A DNA stretch of 23,533 bases from a virus. Under the pieces are notes generated by a model. That model saw only the letters and a list, made by a program, of their open reading frames with translations, made no database searches and was not told the DNA's origin. Below, in pieces: positions 1-5,806 of this stretch (position 1 is the stretch's first letter; every line of letters starts with the position of its first letter). Position numbers and translations under genes: made by a program. Location of the stretch: the IMG/VR virus record IMGVR_UViG_3300042507_003783, positions 1-23,533 of that record. One strand, 5' to 3'.

Positions 1-1268
1 TCTGCTCTTGGGAGAAGTAACTTCAAACGTTGCGCAACCGCGTCACCGACACCATTTGCGTCAACACCAACCGCCAATACATCGTAGTTCTCTAAGAAGT
101 TAACAATCTGGTAGTACTGCTCTTCCCAATCGTCTCCTTGCATCTCTAACCAGTTAAGGACACGATGGTCAAAGTAACCGAACTCATCAGGCCTATCCCA
201 ATCAACCCAAACAACTGTTACAACAGTACTATCCGTTTTACGAGCAGGGTCAATGCCAACAACAACGGGAGTCTTGTGCCAAGACTTCACTAACTCTTGT
301 GAAGTGTCTCCAAGTTCATCCATGATTGTTGATGTAACAAACATTCCTCGTTCAAGAAGCCATTTGCAGTTATACGACATTTGAAATTCATCTGAGTCTT
401 CACCAATACGAAGCATTTCTTTTCTAATGAACTTTTCGTAGTTAGCATTGAACTTTGCTACATCTTTCCAGTCCCATTGAAAATGGTTTTGTCTAGAACT
501 TCTTCCAGTCTGTCGTCTGCGGTTCATTTGAATAGCACGATAAAAGTTGTTCTTACTTGTTGTTGGAGTTCCAGTTTTTACCATTGTTCCTGCGTAGTAC
601 GCCAACATAGGAGAGATAGACTTAGAGACAACAAAGTCATCTGCTTCTTGACACTCATCAATGATGATAAGGTGAAAGGACTTTGATTCAATCTTTGCTC
701 GTGGGTTTGCTGTCATCATTGTGATAGTGGAGCCTGATTTCTTTAGACGAATTTGACGAGTCACTCCTCCCACGCGTGCGGCAGTGTCGTCAATCTCTGG
801 GTCTCCCATAATCTCTAAAGCCCGTTCTGAACTCAAACGTGTAACTGTTCTACCAAATAAAGTTTCAGCCTGTGATTCTGTAGGAGCAAACAAACCAACC
901 CAAATTCCATCTTTAAACTTTCCTAATAAATCTGGATAAAGTTTTGCAAGACGTGGAAGTAAAATCATCATTGTTGCAACAGTGTCTGCAACCGTCTCTG
1001 ACTTTCCTGACTGACGAGAAGCAAGGGCAGTGATTTCTTCACCGTCATTAATAATTACAGATTCCATAATGCGACGAGCAAGTGGTTTTTGATAAGGATG
1101 CAAGTCATGGCCCACAAGTACTACAAGGAACTCAAGCATCTTGTCAATAAGTTTGTTTACAAACTGTTGCGACAGTTCATCAAGAGGCTCGTCAATTCCC
1201 TCTTCAATGGGTGCTTCATCCTGTAAATAAAACTCAGGATTAATTTCTTCAAACTTATCTTGTTCCAT
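1..1268 (-). CDS. terL: Terminase large subunit, N-terminal 422 residues (partial, runs off left edge)
   Basis: DNA-packaging motor ATPase/nuclease of tailed phages, acting at the procapsid portal. Reading the minus strand from the ATG at 1268 gives an open frame of 422 residues to the window edge. Visible motifs: a Walker A-like ASRQSGKS (about residues 83-90), Walker B LIIIDE (200-205) followed by the coupling-motif-like TGTP (232-235), then the start of the RuvC/RNase H-like nuclease domain with VVGIDPARKTDSTVV (acidic D340) and VGVDANGVGDA (D403). This order is the standard TerL order. The C-terminal end of the nuclease domain, with its last acidic residue, is missing because of the window edge. 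A GTG two codons upstream (1274) is a possible alternative start; the ATG lacks a strong Shine-Dalgarno. It is the most downstream gene seen in the leftward series. Confidence 0.95.
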   Translation of the reverse strand, partial: MEQDKFEEINPEFYLQDEAPIEEGIDEPLDELSQQFVNKLIDKMLEFLVVLVGHDLHPYQKPLARRIMESVIINDGEEITALASRQSGKSETVADTVATMMILLPRLAKLYPDLLGKFKDGIWVGLFAPTESQAETLFGRTVTRLSSERALEIMGDPEIDDTAARVGGVTRQIRLKKSGSTITMMTANPRAKIESKSFHLIIIDECQEADDFVVSKSISPMLAYYAGTMVKTGTPTTSKNNFYRAIQMNRRRQTGRSSRQNHFQWDWKDVAKFNANYEKFIRKEMLRIGEDSDEFQMSYNCKWLLERGMFVTSTIMDELGDTSQELVKSWHKTPVVVGIDPARKTDSTVVTVVWVDWDRPDEFGYFDHRVLNWLEMQGDDWEEQYYQIVNFLENYDVLAVGVDANGVGDAVAQRLKLLLPRA

Positions 1269-1288
1269 ATGCACCCATTAAACAGCGA

Positions 1289-1309
1289 GACCCACCTTTT
1301 GGGTGGGTC
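1289..1309 (-). other. Perfect 8-bp hairpin just upstream of the terminase gene
   Basis: GACCCACC (1289-1296) pairs with GGTGGGTC (1302-1309) around a 5-base loop. It lies in the 80-base gap between the small gene ending at 1349 and the terminase start at 1268. On the minus-strand transcript the stem is followed by TCGCTGTTT, not a clean U tract, so it may be a weak or partial terminator or an RNA processing/stability element that sets terminase expression apart from the genes upstream. Confidence 0.4.
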
Positions 1310-1348
1310 AACGCCAGACCTGTAGAGAGGCAACGCATAATAATCATA

Positions 1349-1480
1349 TCAGGAGACGTGTCTTTTCTTCAATTCTTTTGCAATGGCATGGAACGCTTCT
1401 GCGCCCATGAGAACCTCATCTAAGTCAGCAGAACTATTTTGTTTTTGGTAAATCGTCACGTGTTTGCCAATCAGGTACAT
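1349..1480 (-). CDS. Small conserved-looking protein, 43 aa, between terminase and the 130-aa gene
   Basis: Not recognised. The product starts MYLIGKHVTIY and ends in a helical, basic stretch (AFHAIAKELKKRHVS). I chose the ATG at 1480 because GGAG sits six bases upstream of it; a longer frame opens upstream to 1585 with ATGs at 1585 and 1492, but those have poorer ribosome binding sites and overlap the next gene more. Even from 1480 it overlaps the 3' end of the gene at 1434-1826 by 47 bases in another frame. Its place directly before the terminase raises the thought of a small packaging accessory protein, but nothing in the sequence shows this. Confidence 0.6.
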   Translation of the reverse strand: MYLIGKHVTIYQKQNSSADLDEVLMGAEAFHAIAKELKKRHVS

Positions 1481-1826
1481 CGAGTGCTCCATCCAAGATA
1501 TCAAATCTGGGGTGGAAATCGTCGACACTCTCTTCTCTATCCGAGTCTGGGGCTGGTGTCCATCCCGCTTTTTCCGTAAAATCATCGTAAGTTAAATCCC
1601 GCCTTTCTAGCGCTGAGTTTAGCGCGTCTTCCTCATCTTTCGCACCAGTCCAACGTCCAATGACTAAAGCACGATAGTTAGGTAGTTTAAATATTAGGGG
1701 TTCAGAAGTTCTAAAGGGTTCCTCAATCTCTTGAGTCCAACCACGAACAAGCAGTTTTCCATCCCATTCATAGGGGAATTTAGTCACTTGTACAAATAGT
1801 GGTCCAATATTGTGTGCCTTTGGCAT
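1434..1826 (-). CDS. Unknown 130-aa phage protein upstream of terminase
   Basis: Function not recognised. The N-terminal half looks like a compact beta-rich domain (FVQVTKFPYEW, LIFKLPNYRALVIGRWTG), followed by a helix rich in charged residues (AKDEEDALNSALERR) and an acidic, proline- and tryptophan-containing tail. The start ATG at 1826 directly abuts the stop of the gene at 1827-2663, so it is very likely co-translated with it. No membrane segment, signal peptide or zinc motif is seen. Position between virion-type genes and terminase suggests a late gene. Confidence 0.8.
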   Translation of the reverse strand: MPKAHNIGPLFVQVTKFPYEWDGKLLVRGWTQEIEEPFRTSEPLIFKLPNYRALVIGRWTGAKDEEDALNSALERRDLTYDDFTEKAGWTPAPDSDREESVDDFHPRFDILDGALDVPDWQTRDDLPKTK

Positions 1827-2663
1827 TTATCTCTTTCTTGGTTTATTTGCCTTTGGTGCTTTAGGGGTGTTCTTTTTAGCCATACGGTCATACTGCTTAC
1901 GTTCGTTAGTCAACTGTATAGCACGAGTGACCTTGTACAAGGCAGTACGTGCGTACGCAGGAAGAGATGAGACGCTTGCAGGTCCACGAGGTTTAAAGTC
2001 TAAGTACTTGTAAATAAACTGTCCTTTAGAAACGCGTCGTTTAAAGTCTTGCCACTCTGTGGTGCTTACTTCATAATAGTTATAATAAGTACCATCACGA
2101 AACACAACTGTAAGAACTGAGCGTTGACGGTCATAGCCTGCCGCTACTGTACGTGGACGGTCAGGGTTAGTTGTAGAGGTAGGAACAAGCGACAGGGGTG
2201 CAGGCGCATCTGATTCCTCAAATTGAGGTCCCTTTTCACCAGGTATAACTGTTTCACCAGTGTCTAAGTCTTCATCGTAGTACTTGCGTCCAGCAGAGCG
2301 GTCTACAAAGTTTCCTTGAGCATCAACGTAGTAGACGTCTTCTCCAAATTTTGGAAAGACTGCTTCTCCTGCTTGGTTTCTTTTTGCAACCTCATCAGGT
2401 GTCTGAGGGTTGTAGTAACGCATAGTGTCATCTGCGTCTAATAAAGAAATAGTTTCAAAAAATTCGCCAGAAGAGGCTGCTGTAGGTAACGCAGAAAATG
2501 GGCTTTGAAATCCGCCCTCTTGAGAGAGAAGGTTTGTCATTCCTCTAGTTTGTCTTGGGCCAAAGCCATAAGGCTTTCCCATTGCTCCTAAAAGTTCTTG
2601 AGAAGAGGGGAGGGCAGCAGGGCGTGGACCCTGGGCTGCTCCTCCTCCTCTAACTCTTGGCAT
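1827..2663 (-). CDS. KTSC-domain protein, 278 aa
   Basis: Residues about 171-222 look like a KTSC domain: a beta strand pair with the pattern AAGYDRQRSVLTVVFRDG, then YYNYYEVSTTEWQDFKR and a closing SKGQFIYKYLD. KTSC domains are small folds named after lysyl-tRNA synthetase C-terminal-like proteins and are common in phage and bacterial proteins of unknown function; some may bind nucleic acid. The first 150 residues are glycine/proline-rich and probably disordered, and the last 20 are very basic (KKNTPKAPKANKPRKR), compatible with binding DNA or RNA. The start at 2663 lies 8 bases after the stop of the gene at 2672-3337. A virion or packaging-associated role is plausible but not shown. Confidence 0.82.
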   Translation of the reverse strand: MPRVRGGGAAQGPRPAALPSSQELLGAMGKPYGFGPRQTRGMTNLLSQEGGFQSPFSALPTAASSGEFFETISLLDADDTMRYYNPQTPDEVAKRNQAGEAVFPKFGEDVYYVDAQGNFVDRSAGRKYYDEDLDTGETVIPGEKGPQFEESDAPAPLSLVPTSTTNPDRPRTVAAGYDRQRSVLTVVFRDGTYYNYYEVSTTEWQDFKRRVSKGQFIYKYLDFKPRGPASVSSLPAYARTALYKVTRAIQLTNERKQYDRMAKKNTPKAPKANKPRKR

Positions 2664-2671
2664 CTTTTATA

Positions 2672-3337
2672 TTAAGAGGCTGCTGCGAATGGTGTAATTG
2701 TTACTGCTGCACCTGGTGCAGTGTTGTTTGCACCTGCGGCAACTGATTGAGTCTTGATTGTTCCAGCAACACCTGTAAGACCAGCAACAGTAAGTGAACC
2801 TGTTGAAAGTGCTCCTGAAGTTGTTGTTGTGTAAGAAACAGAGTTTGTTCCAGTTGCTGTAACTGTGTATGTACCATTAAGTACATCATCTGGTGCTACA
2901 AGAGACGCAACAGTAATCTTTGTACCTACTGGGTACTTAGCACCAGCACCTGAAGAGGTGAGTGTTGCTGTTGTACCTGTGCGTGAAACTGCTGTGATTG
3001 TTGATGCAGCGTTTGTTGCTGCTGTTGCAGTTGTAGGAACGAGTGATGCGTCCTTCATTGCGTCAGTTGCAAGGGCTGTTGTAAGTCCAAGTACGTTAGG
3101 AACGAGTACGTAGTCAGTTGCTCCCACTACATCTTCACCAGCAGAGTTTGCTGTGAATTGTGGGTATCCGCCCCATCCTGAAAGAGCGATGATGTGGTTA
3201 TCAAGTGCTGGGTCTAGACGTCCTGCAGTTGTGTCTGGACGAGCATCGTTTGGTTGCATAGGGAAGTTACCCCATACGAAATCAATTGCTACGTTACCTG
3301 CGTCATCGAGCAGGTTTCCATTGTTATTTGTTGCCAT
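2672..3337 (-). CDS. Putative structural/decoration protein with PASTA-like and Ig-like segments, 221 aa
   Basis: Residues about 79-103 (VPNVLGLTTALATDAMKDAS) match the PASTA pattern, vPxvxGlxxxxAxxxlxxaxL, normally found in cell-wall-binding extracellular proteins. The region from about 108 to 175 is rich in Thr, Ser, Val and Gly with alternating hydrophobic residues (TGTTATLTSSG, LNGTYTVTATGTNSVSYTTT), like an Ig-like beta sandwich of phage capsid or tail decoration proteins. The N-terminus (about 1-60, with IDFVWGNFPMQPND) looks like a separate conserved domain. No signal peptide. The start codon shares one base with the upstream stop (TAATG). I infer a virion surface protein that may contact the host wall; a non-structural role cannot be excluded. 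Confidence 0.8.
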   Translation of the reverse strand: MATNNNGNLLDDAGNVAIDFVWGNFPMQPNDARPDTTAGRLDPALDNHIIALSGWGGYPQFTANSAGEDVVGATDYVLVPNVLGLTTALATDAMKDASLVPTTATAATNAASTITAVSRTGTTATLTSSGAGAKYPVGTKITVASLVAPDDVLNGTYTVTATGTNSVSYTTTTSGALSTGSLTVAGLTGVAGTIKTQSVAAGANNTAPGAAVTITPFAAAS

Positions 3338-3573
3338 TAGTTTTCTTCCTCACATGTGTGGTTGTTTAGTTCAGTTTCAAAGAGGACTTCTTCGCATTCG
3401 CGGCATTTGAAGAAACGAACCTCGTCTAGTGCTGGGTGTAAGGAATCCGAATGGTCATCGCCGTAAGCCATCTGAGGTCCTGCTAGGACTTCAGGAGGAA
3501 ACGGTCCTCTTGGACTGTGTGAGGACGATGGTACAGCATGTCCTTGCACTGCGAACTTGCGAATGACCTTCAT
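3337..3573 (-). CDS. Small protein with C-terminal zinc-ribbon-like motif, 78 aa
   Basis: Function unknown. The C-terminal third has CREC followed by a HTC end (FFKCRECEEVLFETELNNHTC), giving the cysteine/histidine spacing of a small zinc ribbon. The N-terminal half is Pro/Ser/His-rich (VPSSSHSPRGPFPPEV) and probably flexible. ATG at 3573 overlaps the upstream stop by four bases (ATGA), and its own stop shares a base with the next start, so it sits in a translationally coupled chain. Confidence 0.75.
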   Translation of the reverse strand: MKVIRKFAVQGHAVPSSSHSPRGPFPPEVLAGPQMAYGDDHSDSLHPALDEVRFFKCRECEEVLFETELNNHTCEEEN

Positions 3574-3809
3574 TCTTCACTCGGTTCTTCAGCCACCTTT
3601 TTCTTGCGCTTTGGTTTAGGCTCTTGAGGAGCAACTGCTTCCTGGACCTCTGCTTTTGCTGCAGACCATTCGTCTGTAGTTTTTAGCAGTTCGGCTTTTT
3701 TACGCTCTGTCAAAAACTTAGGCAGGTGCTTACCGCAATAGAAAATTTCATACGTCTTTGTTATTTGGTAGACAAAGAAGGCATCTAAATCGCAGTTAGC
3801 GCACTTCAT
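3570..3809 (-). CDS. Small zinc-binding protein with basic/acidic tail, 79 aa
   Basis: Starts MKCANCDLDAFFVY and continues to IFYCGKHLPKFL, giving CxxC...CxxH ligands for one zinc within the first 30 residues. The rest is charged helix followed by a Lys/Pro/Glu tail (PKPKRKKKVAEEPSEE). The layout is like the DUF7455-type protein at 8705-8914 (CxxC...CxxH), but the two are too diverged to call paralogs by eye. Start and stop both overlap neighbours (TAATG before, ATGA after). Confidence 0.75.
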   Translation of the reverse strand: MKCANCDLDAFFVYQITKTYEIFYCGKHLPKFLTERKKAELLKTTDEWSAAKAEVQEAVAPQEPKPKRKKKVAEEPSEE

Positions 3810-3985
3810 TACTTAGCCTTCTTTACAGCCTTCTTTGCTGCTGGCTTCTTTGCAGCGGCTTTCTTTACTGGAGCCTTTTTCTTCTTCTTTGCAGATTCAA
3901 CTGCATCCAGTTCCTTCAATAGGCTTTCAATAATTGCTTTTGGGTCTTTCTTCAGACCAAGTTTAATAAGTAGTTGTGTAAACAT
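3809..3985 (-). CDS. Lysine/alanine-rich histone H1-like tail protein, 58 aa
   Basis: Open frame from ATG 3985 to TAA at 3809-3811. The N-terminal 30 residues form a plausible amphipathic helix (MFTQLLIKLGLKKD...LLKELDAVE); the C-terminal half is a repetitive basic tail (KKAAAKKPAAKKAVKKAK) like the C-terminal tails of bacterial histone H1-like or HU-like proteins. Such tails bind DNA non-specifically, so a DNA-condensing or virion-internal role is possible. It directly abuts the upstream gene (stop and start adjacent) and shares one base with the downstream start. Confidence 0.75.
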   Translation of the reverse strand: MFTQLLIKLGLKKDPKAIIESLLKELDAVESAKKKKKAPVKKAAAKKPAAKKAVKKAK

Positions 3986-4264
3986 TTAGCAGTCCCATGC
4001 TCGTAGTGATTTGTTAATCCGACTGTTAGGGTCTCTAGCAGTCTTTGAAGAGGTGTTCTTACTCTTCATGCCTTCCATCCTAGCGCAGAATGATTTGCGA
4101 CGTGCTGCTGACTTCTTAGACTTTGCAGCCTGTTCTTTTTTTACTGGCGGCTTTAGGTCAGAGCCAGGGTTTGCACGTTCGTAGGACTTGCGTCCCTTTT
4201 CGTTAAGGCCGCCTTTAGCATTCTTACCTTCTTTGCGTTGCCATGCTTCAGACTTTTTTGCCAT
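3986..4264 (-). CDS. DUF6321-like basic phage protein, 92 aa
   Basis: I recognise the pattern of a widespread phage family, as far as I recall DUF6321: N-terminal AWQRKEGKNAKGGLNEKGR, then SYERANPGSDLKPP, RRKSFCARMEGMK and a C-terminal NSRINKSLRAWDC. The biochemical role of the family is unknown. The protein is strongly basic. I start it at the ATG at 4264, which shares its A with the upstream stop (TAATG), rather than at a TTG two codons earlier (4270). Confidence 0.85.
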   Translation of the reverse strand: MAKKSEAWQRKEGKNAKGGLNEKGRKSYERANPGSDLKPPVKKEQAAKSKKSAARRKSFCARMEGMKSKNTSSKTARDPNSRINKSLRAWDC

Positions 4265-4599
4265 TACCAATCCAATCCGTGTGAAAATTGTTTGCTATCC
4301 ATAATAGGTGCTCCACCAGTCATCGGTCCTGGAGTAGACATGAGATTAGACAATCTGCTTCGTGATTGTTTGCCAAGTTGTGGATGGTCTTTTATTGTTT
4401 CTAATCTTCTGTAGTAATCAACTGAATGCATACCAAATTTAGAACGAATAGCAGAGTCTCTTTGAGAGAGGTCTGAAAAAGAACGATTAGAAAATCTAAC
4501 CATCTTCTTTTCTGTAGGAGTAAGCGGAGCGTGTCTGTCTTCATACCCAGACCGAAAGTTCTTATAAGAGTCGTCGTCTCCTGTTAGTGTTGCAGGCAT
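4264..4599 (-). CDS. DUF3263-like helix-turn-helix-type protein, 111 aa
   Basis: The central segment, about residues 41-72, has RDSAIRSKFGMHSVDYYRRL followed by a D-H-P turn. This resembles the actinobacterial DUF3263 pattern (RDxxIRxxFGMSxxxYYxRLxxLxDxP), a predicted helix-turn-helix. The C-terminal part is rich in Met, Gly and Ser. In a phage it may be a DNA-binding regulator or a virion protein with this fold; genes on both sides look late or structural. TAATG coupling with the next gene, and its own start shares a base with the upstream stop at 4599. Confidence 0.75.
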   Translation of the reverse strand: MPATLTGDDDSYKNFRSGYEDRHAPLTPTEKKMVRFSNRSFSDLSQRDSAIRSKFGMHSVDYYRRLETIKDHPQLGKQSRSRLSNLMSTPGPMTGGAPIMDSKQFSHGLDW

Positions 4600-4997
4600 T
4601 ACTCAGGCGCTCTCATCATGCGACCAGTCTTTGGGTCACGCACAGGTAGAGGACGCGGAGTCTTTGTAGGTGCTGCTTTTGTTCTAGGAGTTGGTTTTGG
4701 TTTCTTTGTAAACTGAGTGCTTACATCACCAATGCTTAAGTGAATTGGTGTCTCATGCTTTGCATGACGAAGTACGGAACTAAAGAACTCCATGTTACGA
4801 CCGTGCTGTGCTTGTGCAGCCTCTTCTGCTAGACCAGCCTTATGGCTTTCTAGTTCCATGCCGTATTGATGCGATGCATATTGTGCTTTGTGCATTTCCA
4901 TCGCACGCGATTGCGCCTCGTTTGGACTCACTGTTCCTGGAAGCATGCGGACTAAACCAAGGACGGGATTCCAATTGCGGTCGCCTATTTGAGTCAT
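4599..4997 (-). CDS. Unknown 132-aa protein, helical with basic proline-rich tail
   Basis: Not recognised. Residues about 25-75 are predicted helical and rich in Met, His, Gln and Ala (AQSRAMEMHKAQYASHQYGM); the C-terminal 40 residues are basic and Pro/Thr-rich (KKPKPTPRTKAAPTKTPRP), probably disordered. No Cys ligands, signal peptide or TM. AGGAG lies about 12 bases upstream of the ATG at 4997, which is farther than usual. It may be a minor virion protein by position only. Confidence 0.75.
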   Translation of the reverse strand: MTQIGDRNWNPVLGLVRMLPGTVSPNEAQSRAMEMHKAQYASHQYGMELESHKAGLAEEAAQAQHGRNMEFFSSVLRHAKHETPIHLSIGDVSTQFTKKPKPTPRTKAAPTKTPRPLPVRDPKTGRMMRAPE

Positions 4998-5011
4998 AGG
5001 CTAATAATCTC

Positions 5012-5389
5012 CTAGTCTTTAGGATTTTGGACTGCTAAAGAGTCCTCAATATTTATTAAACGCTCGCCCATCTCCACGAAGGCCTCCAACATTACGTCAA
5101 CCTTCTCTTCCATCTTTTCTTGCTTGTATAGCATTTTATTGACTACATCTTTTGTGGACTTCCCACCATTTTGACTTAATTCGCCATCTAACTTGTTAAG
5201 ACGTTCCATAACTCCAGGAATACGGTCTCGACCTGGAGCCCCGTCTTCGCCAACCCAGTCTCTTTTGAAATGGTCAAACCAGTCACCAAGTTCTTTTACT
5301 CTCTTATAGCCTGGACGAAAGATGACGCCCAAGGAAATAAAGACTGATGCGACCAAAATAATTGCACCAGCAATTGCCTCAAGCGTCAT
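5012..5389 (-). CDS. Membrane-anchored coiled-coil protein, 125 aa (holin/DUF2746-like layout)
   Basis: One N-terminal transmembrane segment (about residues 4-25, AIAGAIILVASVFISLGVIF) followed by a charged region and a coiled coil (about 58-118, VMERLNKLDGEL, KQEKMEEKVDVMLEAFVEMGERL). Small actinophage membrane proteins with one TM, an NGG-type turn and a coiled coil are often placed near lysis genes. Here it is followed on the transcript by unknown virion-type genes and preceded by two more short membrane proteins, so it could be part of a membrane or lysis group. It has no catalytic motif. Confidence 0.78.
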   Translation of the reverse strand: MTLEAIAGAIILVASVFISLGVIFRPGYKRVKELGDWFDHFKRDWVGEDGAPGRDRIPGVMERLNKLDGELSQNGGKSTKDVVNKMLYKQEKMEEKVDVMLEAFVEMGERLINIEDSLAVQNPKD

Positions 5390-5404
5390 CTTCCTACTCC
5401 CGTG

Positions 5405-5596
5405 CTACTTCTTGCCGAACCCGTATGACGGGTCTTTTGGATTGAGTGCTTTAGCCAATGGTCCGAGAAGACCTGCAATAAATGCATTCAGCAAAGTCTT
5501 CGGGTCCGAAATACCGCTCATGTACAGAGCAGCAACTGCTGCGGCCGCAGCGCGTACGTATGTACCCACTGCTGCTTCTAGTGCTTTCTTATCCAT
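5405..5596 (-). CDS. Small alanine-rich membrane protein, 63 aa, holin candidate
   Basis: Starts at ATG 5596 because AGGAG lies four to five bases upstream; a longer frame to 5632 lacks such a site. The product has a hydrophobic Ala/Val segment (YVRAAAAAVAALYMSG, about residues 12-27), a second moderately hydrophobic stretch (LLNAFIAGLLGPLAKAL), and a C-terminus with NPKDPSYGFGKK. One or two membrane segments in a short phage protein fit a holin or antiholin, but position away from the endolysin at 9087 makes this uncertain. Confidence 0.75.
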   Translation of the reverse strand: MDKKALEAAVGTYVRAAAAAVAALYMSGISDPKTLLNAFIAGLLGPLAKALNPKDPSYGFGKK

Positions 5597-5638
5597 ATAT
5601 CTCCTAAATGAGATGCCCTTCTCAAAGTACATAATCTC

Positions 5639-5806
5639 TTAATCTTCGCGGTTGCGCAAGGGATACGTCACCATCCATGCAAACAAAGTTGCAATAGTGG
5701 CTACTCCTACTACGTCTTTTGCGCTGCCATCAAGCACAATCCAAGCGATAAACATACCCAGCAATGTCCATAGTTGGTCGAGCATATCTTTCAGGAATTT
5801 AATCAT
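5639..5806 (-). CDS. Very small two-TM membrane protein, 55 aa
   Basis: Open frame from ATG 5806 (overlapping the upstream stop by ATGA) to TAA at 5639-5641. Two hydrophobic segments ([14 protein letters not shown], about residues 12-25, and [15 protein letters not shown], about 32-46) are separated by a short DGSAKD turn; the ends are charged (MIKFLKDML and PLRNRED). This hairpin topology is common among small phage holins. It is coupled to the large secreted protein upstream. Confidence 0.75.
   Translation of the reverse strand: MIKFLKDMLDQLWTLLGMFIAWIVLDGSAKDVVGVATIATLFAWMVTYPLRNRED

Noticed and set aside
1810-2013. Plus-strand frame opposite the KTSC gene
   Set aside because: Fully antisense to a gene with a recognisable domain; no ribosome site.
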